A stretch of 26,417 nucleotides of DNA from an archaeon (GCA_023245565.1 JAHFKB010000013.1:1-26417), one strand, 5' to 3'. Numbered from the stretch's first letter, positions 1-7,074 are shown. Translations and numbers: made by a program. Notes: a model not told the origin generated them from the letters alone.

Positions 1-157
1 TGTTGATTTAGAGAAATTAGGATATCAAAAATTACTTGGTGGTGGAAAATTAGATGTTAAATTAAAAGTTAATGCAAAACTTGTTTCTGCATTAGCATCA
101 AAAAAAGTTGAAGATAAAGGGGGCATTATAGTAAAGGAAGATGTCTCTAATAAATAA
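1..157 (+). CDS. rpl15: Ribosomal protein uL15 (L15), C-terminal part
   Basis: The frame is open from base 2 and ends at TAA 155-157, giving 51 visible residues. It contains a GYQKLLGGGKLDVKLKV stretch followed by a KVEDKGG motif. This is the typical C-terminal end of archaeal/eukaryotic uL15 (a 'GYxKLLGxG' turn, then 'A..K.E..GG'), a large-subunit rRNA-binding protein. The 5' part lies outside the window. Its last 17 nt overlap the secY start in another frame, which implies translational coupling. uL15 directly upstream of secY is the ancient spc-operon order, which supports the call despite the short fragment. Confidence 0.85.
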   Translation, partial: VDLEKLGYQKLLGGGKLDVKLKVNAKLVSALASKKVEDKGGIIVKEDVSNK

Positions 158-1529
158 TATTGTTTCTTTTATACCTGAAGTTAAAAAACCTGAGCAGAAA
201 AAATTAGGTTTTAAAGAGAAATTAATTTGGAGTTTGTTAGTCTTAATTGCTTTTTATATTTTATCTGTTGTTCCTTTATATGGTTTAGGAGCAAATTCTT
301 TAAGTAGATTTAGAGAGTTATCAATTATTCTTGGTGCAAGTTTTGGTTCTATACTTAGTTTAGGTATTGGGCCTATTGTTACTTCATCTATTGTACTTCA
401 ACTTTTAGTTGGAGCTTCTATTATTAAAGTAGATTTAAGTACAGATGAAGGAAAATCTTTTTTTCAAAATTTACAAAAATTAGTTACTATATTTTTTATT
501 TTATTTGAAGCGATAGTTTATGTTATGCTTGGAGGTTTAGCTCCAAATCCTTCTTTAGCTGGAACTCCTGCTTATTTTAGTTTTCAATTAATATTAATAA
601 TTCAATTAATAATTGGTGGTTTACTTGTGTTGTATATGGATCAAGTTATAAGTAAATGGGGATTTGGTTCTGGTGTTAGTTTATTTATTGCAGCTGGTGT
701 TGCTTCTGAAATATTTATTAGGGCTTTTAGTCCTTTGAATACTTTAGGTCAATTAGCTTTTGGTTCTGGACAACCTGCTGTTGGTGCAATTTTAGTATTT
801 TTTACTTCATTATTAAGCGGAGCTCCTCAAGCCGCTTTGATTGCAATTGTTGGTGTAATTGCTACTTTGGTTGTTTTTGTAATTTCAGTTTATGCTCAAG
901 CTATGAAAGTAGAAATTCCATTAAGTTTTGGAAGAGTTAGTGGATATGGAGTTAGGTGGCCTTTGAATTTTTTATATACTAGTAATATTCCTGTTATTTT
1001 AATTGCTGCATTATTGGCTAATATTCAATTAGGTACTACTTTTTTAGAAGCTAAAGGAATAATTAGTTCTAATGCTGCTTTAAGTTTAGCAGGCTGGTTA
1101 AGTGGACCACATATTGTAACTAATATATTGACAGGATCTTTTGTTTGGTTAGATATTATTAAAGCTTTAACTTATATAATTATTTTAGCTCTAGGTTCAG
1201 TTGTTTTTTCAATATTTTGGGTGCAGACTTCTGGAATGGATGCTGCTAATCAAGCTAAACAAATAAGAGCAGCAGGTTTACATATTGCTGGTTTTAGAAC
1301 TGATGAAAGAATTTTAGAAAAAGTTTTACAAAGATATATTTTTCCATTAACAATTATGGGTGGTTTATTTATTGGAATAATTGCTGCAAGTGCTGATTTA
1401 CTTGGAGCTTTATCTAGAGGAACAGGAATATTATTAACTGTAATGATTATATATAAATTATATGAAGATATAGCAAAGCAGCACATGGTTGATATGCATC
1501 CTGCTATGAGAAAAATGATGGGGGGATAA
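141..1529 (+). CDS. secY: Protein translocase subunit SecY
   Basis: A 462-residue protein with about ten hydrophobic segments, the size and layout of archaeal SecY/Sec61-alpha. It forms the membrane pore for export and membrane insertion. Family features include an N-terminal amphipathic 'PEVKKPEQKKLGFKEKLIW' region before TM1, 'PLYGLGANSLSRFRELSIILG' in the plug/TM2a area, and a C-terminal 'HPAMRKMMGG' tail. ATG 141 lies inside the end of the uL15 gene with a purine-rich AAAGGAAG just before it; this start gives the expected archaeal N-terminus. The gene directly downstream encodes an EMC3-like insertase, so two membrane-insertion factors are co-expressed with ribosomal proteins. No adk gene follows, unlike in many archaea. 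Confidence 0.97.
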   Translation: MSLINNIVSFIPEVKKPEQKKLGFKEKLIWSLLVLIAFYILSVVPLYGLGANSLSRFRELSIILGASFGSILSLGIGPIVTSSIVLQLLVGASIIKVDLSTDEGKSFFQNLQKLVTIFFILFEAIVYVMLGGLAPNPSLAGTPAYFSFQLILIIQLIIGGLLVLYMDQVISKWGFGSGVSLFIAAGVASEIFIRAFSPLNTLGQLAFGSGQPAVGAILVFFTSLLSGAPQAALIAIVGVIATLVVFVISVYAQAMKVEIPLSFGRVSGYGVRWPLNFLYTSNIPVILIAALLANIQLGTTFLEAKGIISSNAALSLAGWLSGPHIVTNILTGSFVWLDIIKALTYIIILALGSVVFSIFWVQTSGMDAANQAKQIRAAGLHIAGFRTDERILEKVLQRYIFPLTIMGGLFIGIIAASADLLGALSRGTGILLTVMIIYKLYEDIAKQHMVDMHPAMRKMMGG

Positions 1530-1985
1530 ATGGTAGAAGTAATAAATAATATATTTGATTTTTTATTTGGATGGGCATTAGTAGTTAGCCCTTTACTTGG
1601 AATAATTTTTATATCATTTGTTTTATCTATGATTAGTACTTTAGCTTGGAAATATTTAACTGATCAAATATTATTAAAATCTTTAAGAGAAAAATCAAGT
1701 TCAATGAGAGAGGATTTTAAAAAATATAAAAATGATCCTAAAAAAATGGCTGAATTAAATTCTAAAATGGCAAAAGAGAATTTTGAAATTATGAAACTCC
1801 AATATAAACAAAGTATTAAACCTATGATTGCTACTTTGATTCCCTTTGCTTTTGTTTTTATATGGATAAGAAAGACTTATGAACCTTTGGGAGCTGTCTT
1901 TTTAGGTCTAGGAGGCATTTGGACTTATATTATATTTTCAATTGTCTTTAGTATGATATTAAGGAAGGTCATGAAAGTTTATTAG
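1530..1985 (+). CDS. EMC3/TMCO1-like membrane insertase (DUF106, Oxa1 superfamily)
   Basis: This 151-residue protein has an N-terminal membrane segment (about residues 12-35), a charged coiled-coil stretch (about 50-95, rich in K, E and M), then two further membrane segments (about 98-115 and 122-145). The basic, methionine-rich cytosolic coiled coil between TM1 and TM2 is the hallmark of the archaeal DUF106 group, relatives of Oxa1/YidC, EMC3 and TMCO1 that help insert membrane proteins. Its ATG directly abuts the secY stop, with GGGGGA acting as a ribosome-binding site inside the end of secY. The position behind secY is typical of archaea and fits a role beside the translocon. Insertase function is inferred from the family. 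Confidence 0.88.
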   Translation: MVEVINNIFDFLFGWALVVSPLLGIIFISFVLSMISTLAWKYLTDQILLKSLREKSSSMREDFKKYKNDPKKMAELNSKMAKENFEIMKLQYKQSIKPMIATLIPFAFVFIWIRKTYEPLGAVFLGLGGIWTYIIFSIVFSMILRKVMKVY

Positions 1986-1994
1986 GAGGATATT

Positions 1995-2270
1995 ATGGTA
2001 GCACCGAGATTTAGATCAAGAAAAAATAGAAGAGTTAGTGTTAAAACACCAGGTGGAAGATTAGTTATTCATTATGAGAATAAAACTTATGGTAAACCAC
2101 AATGCGGTCAATGTGGAGAAACTTTAAAAGGAATGTCTATAGGAACTTCAACTACTTTGAGAAAACTTTCTAAAACTCAAAGAAGACCTGAAAGACCATA
2201 TGGTGGAGTTTTATGCAGCAAATGTATGAGAAAATTAATGGTTGAAAAAGCTAGGAAGTTGGTGGTTTAA
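1995..2270 (+). CDS. rpl34e: Ribosomal protein eL34 (L34e)
   Basis: A basic 91-residue protein beginning MVAPRFRSRKNRRV, with two CxxC pairs (CGQC near residues 37-40 and CSKC near 75-78) that form the eL34 zinc ribbon, and the conserved RPERPYGG segment just before the second pair. It is a large-subunit protein found in archaea and eukaryotes. A strong AGGAGG ribosome-binding site (about 1984-1990) precedes ATG 1995. It sits between the EMC3-like gene and eL14. In many archaea cmk lies between eL34 and eL14; here they are separated by only one base. Confidence 0.95.
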   Translation: MVAPRFRSRKNRRVSVKTPGGRLVIHYENKTYGKPQCGQCGETLKGMSIGTSTTLRKLSKTQRRPERPYGGVLCSKCMRKLMVEKARKLVV

Positions 2271-2271
2271 A

Positions 2272-2613
2272 ATGGTAGAAGTTGGAGATGTTGCAATGAA
2301 AATTGCTGGAAGAGATGCTGGTGGTCTTTGTATTGTTGTTGAAATTTTAAAAGATGGTTATGTTATGATAGATGGAGAAACTAGAAGAAGAAAATGTAAT
2401 TTTAATCATTTAGAATTCTTAAATAGAAAAGTTAAATTAAAAAAAAGTGCTTCTAGTGAAGATGTTAGAAAAGGTTTGAAAGACTTAGGTTTTAAAATTA
2501 AAGAAATTGAAAAAGGTAAAACTAAAGAGAAAAAAGAAAAACCTAAACAAATTAGAAAGTCTCAAATGAAATCTAAACCTTTGGAAGAGAAGAAAACTAA
2601 AGCTAAGAAGTAA
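2272..2613 (+). CDS. rpl14e: Ribosomal protein eL14 (L14e)
   Basis: A 113-residue protein. The first ~55 residues (MVEVGDVAMKIAGRDAGGLC, then IVVEILKDGYVMIDG and CNFNHLEFL) are the KOW-fold eL14 domain: the conserved 'GRxAG..cVVV...v.iDG......N..HL' pattern is visible. The last ~45 residues are a lysine-rich tail that probably contacts rRNA. I chose ATG 2272, one base after the eL34 stop, because the family starts with MVEVG and a GGTGG precedes it. An in-frame ATG at 2242 would add ten residues encoded inside eL34 with no family counterpart. Large-subunit protein; co-transcribed with eL34. Confidence 0.92.
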   Translation: MVEVGDVAMKIAGRDAGGLCIVVEILKDGYVMIDGETRRRKCNFNHLEFLNRKVKLKKSASSEDVRKGLKDLGFKIKEIEKGKTKEKKEKPKQIRKSQMKSKPLEEKKTKAKK

Positions 2614-2615
2614 AT

Positions 2616-3023
2616 ATGGATTATAAAGAAAAATATATGGAGTATCAATTTTTGATGCAGCAATTACAACAATTGCAACAAAATATTTCTGCTCTTGATA
2701 AACATATTGTTGATCTTAATTCCTTAGATCAAGGCCTTGAACAATTAACTAAAATTAAAACTAATCAAGAAACTTTAATTCCTTTTGGTTCTGGAATTTT
2801 TTTAAAAGGAGAAATTAAAGATAATTCTACAGTTATTATGAATGTTGGGAATAATATATGTGTTGAAAAAACTTTAGATGAAGCTAGAGAAACTGTAGCT
2901 AAACAATTAGAAGAGGTTACTTTAGTTTTAGAACAACTTAGAGAAGAAATGGAAAGAAATTCTATACAATTAAATTCATTGCAGCAGGAATTTGAAAGTA
3001 TGAGGGAAGAAAAATTAGAATAA
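2616..3023 (+). CDS. pfdA: Prefoldin subunit alpha
   Basis: A 135-residue protein with N- and C-terminal coiled-coil helices (about residues 1-45 and 85-135, Q/L/E-rich) around a central beta region containing 'IPFGSGIFLKGEIKDNSTVIMNVG'. This is the prefoldin-alpha pattern ('P.g.g.yv...i.d...v.v.vG.....E'). With the beta subunit it forms a hexameric jellyfish-shaped chaperone that holds unfolded proteins for the thermosome. It starts two bases after the eL14 stop, so it is part of the ribosomal/Sec operon. In many archaea pfdA lies with eL31, eIF6, eL20 and ftsY; those neighbours are absent here. Confidence 0.88.
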   Translation: MDYKEKYMEYQFLMQQLQQLQQNISALDKHIVDLNSLDQGLEQLTKIKTNQETLIPFGSGIFLKGEIKDNSTVIMNVGNNICVEKTLDEARETVAKQLEEVTLVLEQLREEMERNSIQLNSLQQEFESMREEKLE

Positions 3024-3024
3024 A

Positions 3025-3034
3025 TTTATATATT
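3025..3034 (+). promoter_or_regulatory. TATA box of the 3055 surface-protein gene
   Basis: TTTATATATT is centred 25-26 nt upstream of ATG 3055, the spacing expected if transcription starts at the ATG (leaderless). It marks the end of the ribosomal operon and a new transcription unit. Confidence 0.55.
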
Positions 3035-3054
3035 TCTTATTGTCTAGATTATAT

Positions 3055-3762
3055 ATGAAAAGAAATTTTTTGATAGGTATTTTTATTGCATTGGTCTTTT
3101 TAGCTGTCTTTTCTATGGTATTTTATTTTGGAAAGAACTTTACAGGCCATTTTACTCTTAATCAACTAAGTAATTTAAATGGAGAGGAAAGAATTGATCA
3201 GTGTGATGGAGATAAATTAGTTTTAAGATATGGTCAAGATTATCAAGTCCAAATCCTTTTATATGATTCTGTAAAATATGCTAATTTAATTTTAGATCAA
3301 GTTACTAATGACAGTGCTTCTTTTAAAATACAATTGAAGGGTCTAGATGGTAAAAAGAGTGTTTTAGATGGAAGCGGAGAAATTAGTTTAGGAAAAACTA
3401 GAACAATTAATAATGTAGATATTTATTTAAGAGATATCTATGATGGATTAAATAAGACTGGAAGTACTGTTGTTGTATTTACAATATGCAATTCTCCTAA
3501 AACCAAAATCAAGACATTGTCTGCTCCATCTTCTTTTACTCCAGTAAAAAGAGAATTTGCTAATTTAAGTCTTAATCAAGCTTTAGGTTTTGGATTAAAA
3601 ACAATTAAATTAGAAGGAATTAATAACAATAGTGCTTTGTTAAATGTTGAAGGCAATTATGAAATTGTTTACTTAAATAGTAATATGATTATTAATGGAA
3701 TTAATATTGAAGTTGTTAAAATAACTGAAAATGGTGTTGAATTTTATGTTTCTTTAGTTTGA
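3055..3762 (+). CDS. Membrane-anchored surface protein with two beta-rich repeat modules
   Basis: A 235-residue protein. Residues ~4-27 form an N-terminal membrane anchor or uncleaved signal (IGIFIALVFLAVFSMVFYFG), followed at once by the short motif FTGH. The exported part has two related modules: one begins around 'QCDGDKLVLRYGQ' and ends in 'VVVFTICN'; the second runs from 'LSLNQALGFG' through 'TIKLEGINNNSALLNVEGN' to 'MIINGINIEVVKI'. The second closely matches a module in the protein at 4043. I chose ATG 3055, since a TTG 15 nt upstream lies before the likely transcription start. I do not recognise a named family. The modules resemble small S-layer-type beta domains (inference only). Confidence 0.75.
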   Translation: MKRNFLIGIFIALVFLAVFSMVFYFGKNFTGHFTLNQLSNLNGEERIDQCDGDKLVLRYGQDYQVQILLYDSVKYANLILDQVTNDSASFKIQLKGLDGKKSVLDGSGEISLGKTRTINNVDIYLRDIYDGLNKTGSTVVVFTICNSPKTKIKTLSAPSSFTPVKREFANLSLNQALGFGLKTIKLEGINNNSALLNVEGNYEIVYLNSNMIINGINIEVVKITENGVEFYVSLV

Positions 3763-3774
3763 TATTTTTATATT

Positions 3775-4035
3775 TTAAAAGATGAGGTAAACCTTCATTG
3801 TGCCATTTTCATATGCAACAATTGTAGGTCTTTTTGGATGGGTTTCTAATTTACTTAATCGTTTTTTCATTTCTTTTACAGAAAATAATGGTTTCCCAAA
3901 TACTTTTTGTTAATTTATGCTGAACATAAAATGAATTATTTTTTTATGGGTAAGATATGATTGAATTGTATCTTTAAAATATGGTAATTTATTTCTATTT
4001 AGAAGTAACGATATATATATATCTTTAATACTGAA
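3775..4035 (-). pseudogene. Decayed reverse-strand reading frame between the two surface-protein genes
   Basis: Reading the reverse strand in one frame gives about 85 codons with a single internal stop (TAA, complement of 3910-3912), ending at TAA 3777-3775. In DNA this AT-rich, several stops would be expected by chance. The translation is protein-like, with 'SVKEMKKRLSKLETHPKRP' followed by 'TIVAYENGTMKVYLIF'. The last 31 codons could be read from ATG 3870, but no ribosome-binding site is visible. The part after the stop uses C-ending and other less common codons (ACC, TAC, CTC, ATC), unlike its neighbours. I do not recognise the protein. It may be a dead gene of foreign origin; a short live peptide cannot be excluded. 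Confidence 0.3.
4011..4022 (+). promoter_or_regulatory. TATA box of the 4043 surface-protein gene
   Basis: An ATATATATATAT run is centred about 27 nt upstream of ATG 4043, the same leaderless spacing as at other first genes in this window. Confidence 0.5.
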
Positions 4036-4042
4036 AGTTTTT

Positions 4043-4939
4043 ATGGAAAGAGGTTTGTGGATTGGTGTTGTTATTGGTTTAATTCTTGTTGCTGTTGTTT
4101 TTTCTGTAGGATTTTATTCTGGTAATATTCTTACTGGGTATGTTACTGATGAAGCTGCACAAACTCGTGGTGGTTTTTTTGGACTTCTTAATTTCGGAGA
4201 TGACAATGTGCCTGAAAATCCTCAAATTTGTGATGGCATTTCTTTAAGTTTAACACTTGGAGATAGTATAAATACTAAAGTTGGTACTTTTAAGTTAGAA
4301 GGTGTAGGAGAAGGTAAAGCTTTAGTTAGTTTAGATGGAAATACAGAAGCTATTGATGAAGGAGAGATAAAAGCAATAATTAATGGTGTAAGAGTTCAAG
4401 TTCTTAATGTTTTTAGTAATGATAATGATGAAACTCAAAATCGTGCGATAATTAAAGTGTGCGATCTTAAAGATAATCAAGGTGATAATTATAATCAAAA
4501 TTATAATCAAAATAATAATGGAAGTCTTCCTGCATGTATTTATACTGATGAAGCGGATTCACTAATGCTTTTTGCACAAAGAGGAAATATGACAGGTAGT
4601 GATGTTTGTAATTATTTTAATAATAACTATAAAACTATTGAAGGTAAAAGTTATGTTCCTGTAGCATATACCTTAGAAAATATTAAGAACCGTTTCTTAA
4701 ATGCTAGTGATTGCATTAGTCGTGTTGTTTATGATTTTAGAACTTATGAATATATAACAAGGTCTGCAGATTTATTTGGTTTAGGAAAATATTCTCCAAT
4801 AGTCTTTTCTGATGGAGTTGGCGTGAAATTTGGAAGTGAGAGTTGTTCAGATGAATATGGTTCTTCTGCTCTTCAATGGACCCGTACTACTGGAATATGG
4901 TGTTGTGTAGCAGATGCACCCTTACAACCAATTGTTTGA
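4043..4939 (+). CDS. Membrane-anchored surface protein, cysteine-rich, with one shared beta module
   Basis: A 298-residue protein. Residues ~5-30 form an N-terminal anchor (WIGVVIGLILVAVVFSVGFY), followed by 'NILTGYVTDE'. A module of about 75 residues starts at 'ICDGISLSLTLGD' and continues through 'TFKLEGVGEGKALVSLDGN' and 'IINGVRVQVLNVF' to 'IIKVCDL'. It is clearly related to the modules in the 3055 protein. An Asn/Gln-rich linker (about residues 146-160) follows, then a C-terminal region of ~140 residues with several cysteines, including a CC pair near the end, suggesting extracellular disulfides. I do not recognise the C-terminal region. Adjacent paralogy with the 3055 gene suggests tandem duplication and divergence of a surface protein. 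Confidence 0.75.
   Translation: MERGLWIGVVIGLILVAVVFSVGFYSGNILTGYVTDEAAQTRGGFFGLLNFGDDNVPENPQICDGISLSLTLGDSINTKVGTFKLEGVGEGKALVSLDGNTEAIDEGEIKAIINGVRVQVLNVFSNDNDETQNRAIIKVCDLKDNQGDNYNQNYNQNNNGSLPACIYTDEADSLMLFAQRGNMTGSDVCNYFNNNYKTIEGKSYVPVAYTLENIKNRFLNASDCISRVVYDFRTYEYITRSADLFGLGKYSPIVFSDGVGVKFGSESCSDEYGSSALQWTRTTGIWCCVADAPLQPIV
4487..4519 (+). repeat. Short tandem repeat encoding the Asn/Gln linker
   Basis: The 12-bp unit AATTATAATCAA occurs twice in a row (4487-4498 and 4499-4510) and is followed by AATAATAAT. It encodes the NYNQNYNQNNN linker and could expand or contract by strand slippage in steps of whole codons. Confidence 0.7.
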
Positions 4940-4950
4940 ATTTTTATTTT

Positions 4951-5349
4951 TTAAATTATCTTTAACATTTCTTCAGGAGTTATTATTTTAATTTCTTTAT
5001 AATCTTTAATATTTAGTAAGTGTTTATCATAAGTTAGAATACAACTTGAATTAGAAGATATTGCACATTCTATAATTTTATTGTCATCTAGATCATCTTT
5101 TACTATATTTACTTTTTCTGTTGGTTCTACTAAAATTAAAAACATAATAATCTGTTCAATAATTGAGTTTATTTCTTTTTCATTGTATTTGAAATCTCTT
5201 GTTAGAACTTTACTAAATTCATTTATGATTTCTTTTGTAGTAAATATTTCTACATTAGATTTAACTAATTTTATTAATAGTTTATGAGCGACACTATTAT
5301 CCCATTGAGTAGCTGAAATGAGAAAATTTGTATCTACAGTAATTTTCAT
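4951..5349 (-). CDS. VapC-type PIN-domain toxin (PIN_3/COG1569-like)
   Basis: A 132-residue PIN-domain protein. The four acidic positions expected in the ribonuclease active site are visible: D6 in 'TVDTNFL', E44 in 'IINEF', D88/D89 in 'DLDDNKIIECA', and D108 in 'TYDKHLL'. The order and the 'D.dD.kiieCA......ltyDkhLL' pattern fit the COG1569 PIN group, usually toxin components acting on RNA. Its ATG directly follows the stop codon of the antitoxin gene (TAGATG), so the two are translationally coupled. The target RNA cannot be told from sequence. It appears intact. Confidence 0.88.
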   Translation of the reverse strand: MKITVDTNFLISATQWDNSVAHKLLIKLVKSNVEIFTTKEIINEFSKVLTRDFKYNEKEINSIIEQIIMFLILVEPTEKVNIVKDDLDDNKIIECAISSNSSCILTYDKHLLNIKDYKEIKIITPEEMLKII

Positions 5350-5619
5350 CTATTTTTTCCTTAATTTATGAATCATATTTTTAACATCAGATTCTTTTAT
5401 TCCTAATTTTTCAGCTCTTTTTCTACCTTCTTTTGCTATCTTTTCTAGGTTTTTAATTAGGTCTTCTTTTGAAGGTGTTTCTAATTTCTTTAAAATTATT
5501 GTATCGTCGCTTCCCATAATAGCAAATATTATACCTTCTTCTATACCTAAGTGTTCCCTTAGACCTTTTGGTATTACTATCTGCCCTTTAGATGACATTT
5601 TAGTTGTTTCTACTACCAT
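5350..5619 (-). CDS. AbrB/SpoVT-like antitoxin (VapB-type)
   Basis: An 89-residue protein. Residues ~6-50 are a swapped-hairpin AbrB domain: 'TKMSSKGQIVIPKGLREHLGI' is the classic start ('v..kGqivIPk.iR..lgi'), followed by a beta strand ending 'DDTIILKKLE'. The basic, helical C-terminal ~40 residues probably bind and neutralise the neighbouring PIN toxin. A consensus GGAGGT ribosome-binding site lies six bases before ATG 5619. The gene starts the operon and has a palindrome at its promoter, the usual arrangement for autorepression by antitoxin or antitoxin-toxin complex. Confidence 0.88.
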   Translation of the reverse strand: MVVETTKMSSKGQIVIPKGLREHLGIEEGIIFAIMGSDDTIILKKLETPSKEDLIKNLEKIAKEGRKRAEKLGIKESDVKNMIHKLRKK

Positions 5620-5640
5620 TTCCTTACCTCCCTATTCCTT

Positions 5641-5661
5641 ATTATCTTATAGTAAGATAAT
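5641..5661. promoter_or_regulatory. Palindromic operator of the toxin-antitoxin operon
   Basis: ATTATCTTA and TAAGATAAT form a perfect inverted repeat with 9-bp arms around a 3-nt centre. It lies between the probable TATA box (5662-5670) and the antitoxin's ribosome-binding site, covering the expected transcription start. This position fits repression by the AbrB-fold antitoxin. Binding itself is inferred. Confidence 0.6.
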
Positions 5662-5670
5662 CTTATATTT
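5662..5670 (-). promoter_or_regulatory. TATA box of the toxin-antitoxin operon
   Basis: On the reverse strand this reads AAATATAAG. It directly abuts the palindrome and predicts a leader of about 20 nt that carries the GGAGGT site. Confidence 0.45.
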
Positions 5671-5740
5671 AACTCTTTCTTTTTTAAATATTGTTATATA
5701 AAATATGTATTCAATAAGTTACAAAGTTTAGTAATATAAT

Positions 5741-5748
5741 TTTATAAA
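5741..5748 (+). promoter_or_regulatory. TATA box of the primase gene
   Basis: TTTATAAA is centred 25-26 nt before ATG 5770, indicating a leaderless transcript. Confidence 0.55.
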
Positions 5749-5769
5749 GAAATTAATTATGTTTTATTT

Positions 5770-7056
5770 ATGAATATCAAAGAATATTATTCTCAGAAAG
5801 AAGTACAAAAAGAATTTCTTAGATTGTCTAAAGATAGAGAAGTACAAGTCTGGTTTGGACAGATTAGGGGTAGAAGGCCTGAAATAATAAATTTTGAAGG
5901 TGATATTAAAGATTTAGTTAGACAAGGAATTACTTCTTTTCATATTAGTGAAGAAAGATGGAAAGATCCAATGATGTTAGAAGGAGGAGGCTTTACAAAA
6001 AAACAATTGGATGAAATGCGAATTGGATGGGATCTTATTTTAGATCTTGATAGTAAAAATTTACAATTTAGTTTATTTGCTGGTGAACTTCTTGTTGAGG
6101 CTTTAAAGTTTCATGGTGTAAAAAATTATTCCCAAAAATTTTCAGGTAACCACGGCTTACATATTGCTGTTCCATTTGAAGCTTTTCCTAAAGAAGTCAA
6201 TAATGTGGGAATTAAAGATTATTTTCCAGATGGAGTTAGAGTTATTTCTGAATATTTAAAAGATATGACTAGAGAATTTTTAAGTACTAAGATTTTAGAA
6301 AATTATAAACTTGAGGATGCTGCTAAAAGCGTTGGAAAAAATGTCAGTGATGTTTTGGTAAAAGGTAAACTAGATCCATTTAAATTAGTAGATATTGATA
6401 GTGTTTTAATTTCTTCTAGACATTTATTTAGATGTGTTTATTCTATTAATGAAAAATCTGGTTTGGTTAGTATTCCTATAAAATCAATTAAGGAATTTAA
6501 TATTGAAAATGCTAAAATTGAGAATGTGAAGTTTGATTTAAAATTTTTAGATTCTGAGAATGTTATAAAAGATGAAGCTAAAGAATTATTAATACAAGCT
6601 TTTGATTGGGTTAAGAAAAATACTAATTATGTAGAAGAGAAAAAAGTTGTATTTGAGAAAAATTTTGAATTACCTAAAACTGCTATTAAAGCAGATTATT
6701 TTCCTCCTTGTATTTTAAAATTAATGACTGGTGTTCCAGAAGATGGAAGAAAAAGAGGAGTCTTTGTTTTAATTGGTTTTTTACAAAATATGGGTTGGAA
6801 CTTGGATGATATTGAGAAATTTTTATTAGAATGGAATAAGAAAAATTATGAGCCAATGAGAGATGGATATATTAAAGCTCAAGTTAGTTGGTTTAAAAGA
6901 CAGAAAAAAGTTATATTACCTCCAAATTGTGATAATTCTGGTTACTATAAAACAATGGGAATTAAATGTGAAGAAGGTATTTGTAATATATGTAAGAACC
7001 CTGTAAACTATGCTTTAAAGAGGTCTAGAATTGACTCTAAACAACAAAAAAAATGA
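5770..7056 (+). CDS. priS: Single-chain DNA primase: PriS catalytic domain fused to PriL-type Fe-S domain
   Basis: This 428-residue protein makes RNA primers for DNA replication. Residues ~1-245 are the PriS/Prim-Pol core: metal-binding D92 and D94 in 'GWDLILDLD', the nucleotide-binding 'SGNHGLHI' (125-132), a later acidic 'LVDID' (206-210) and 'SSRHLFRCVYSINEKSGL' (215-232). Residues ~310-415 resemble the C-terminal domain of the large subunit PriL: C314 ('FPPC'), a 'GRKRGVFVLIGFLQNMGW' helix, C387 ('PPNC'), C400, C405 and C408, which can supply four ligands for a 4Fe-4S cluster. Ordinary archaeal PriS is about 330-360 residues, so the extra length matches this domain. A comparable fusion is known from Nanoarchaeum equitans. 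ATG 5770 is leaderless. Confidence 0.88.
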   Translation: MNIKEYYSQKEVQKEFLRLSKDREVQVWFGQIRGRRPEIINFEGDIKDLVRQGITSFHISEERWKDPMMLEGGGFTKKQLDEMRIGWDLILDLDSKNLQFSLFAGELLVEALKFHGVKNYSQKFSGNHGLHIAVPFEAFPKEVNNVGIKDYFPDGVRVISEYLKDMTREFLSTKILENYKLEDAAKSVGKNVSDVLVKGKLDPFKLVDIDSVLISSRHLFRCVYSINEKSGLVSIPIKSIKEFNIENAKIENVKFDLKFLDSENVIKDEAKELLIQAFDWVKKNTNYVEEKKVVFEKNFELPKTAIKADYFPPCILKLMTGVPEDGRKRGVFVLIGFLQNMGWNLDDIEKFLLEWNKKNYEPMRDGYIKAQVSWFKRQKKVILPPNCDNSGYYKTMGIKCEEGICNICKNPVNYALKRSRIDSKQQKK

Positions 7057-7065
7057 ATGGGAAGT

Positions 7066-7074
7066 TTTATAAAT
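7066..7074 (+). promoter_or_regulatory. TATA box of the HEAT-repeat gene
   Basis: TTTATAAAT is centred about 27 nt before ATG 7097, just after the primase stop, so this gene probably has its own leaderless promoter. Confidence 0.5.

Noticed and set aside
1250..1486. Reverse-strand open frame inside secY
   Set aside because: Shadow of a strongly supported gene; no initiation signals and no protein-family pattern.
2242..2271. Longer eL14 start inside the eL34 gene
   Set aside because: The ten extra residues have no counterpart in the eL14 family, and ATG 2272 is preceded by GGTGG and gives the standard MVEVG start.
3040..3054. TTG start adding five residues to the 3055 protein
   Set aside because: It lies upstream of the transcription start predicted from the TATA box at 3025-3034.
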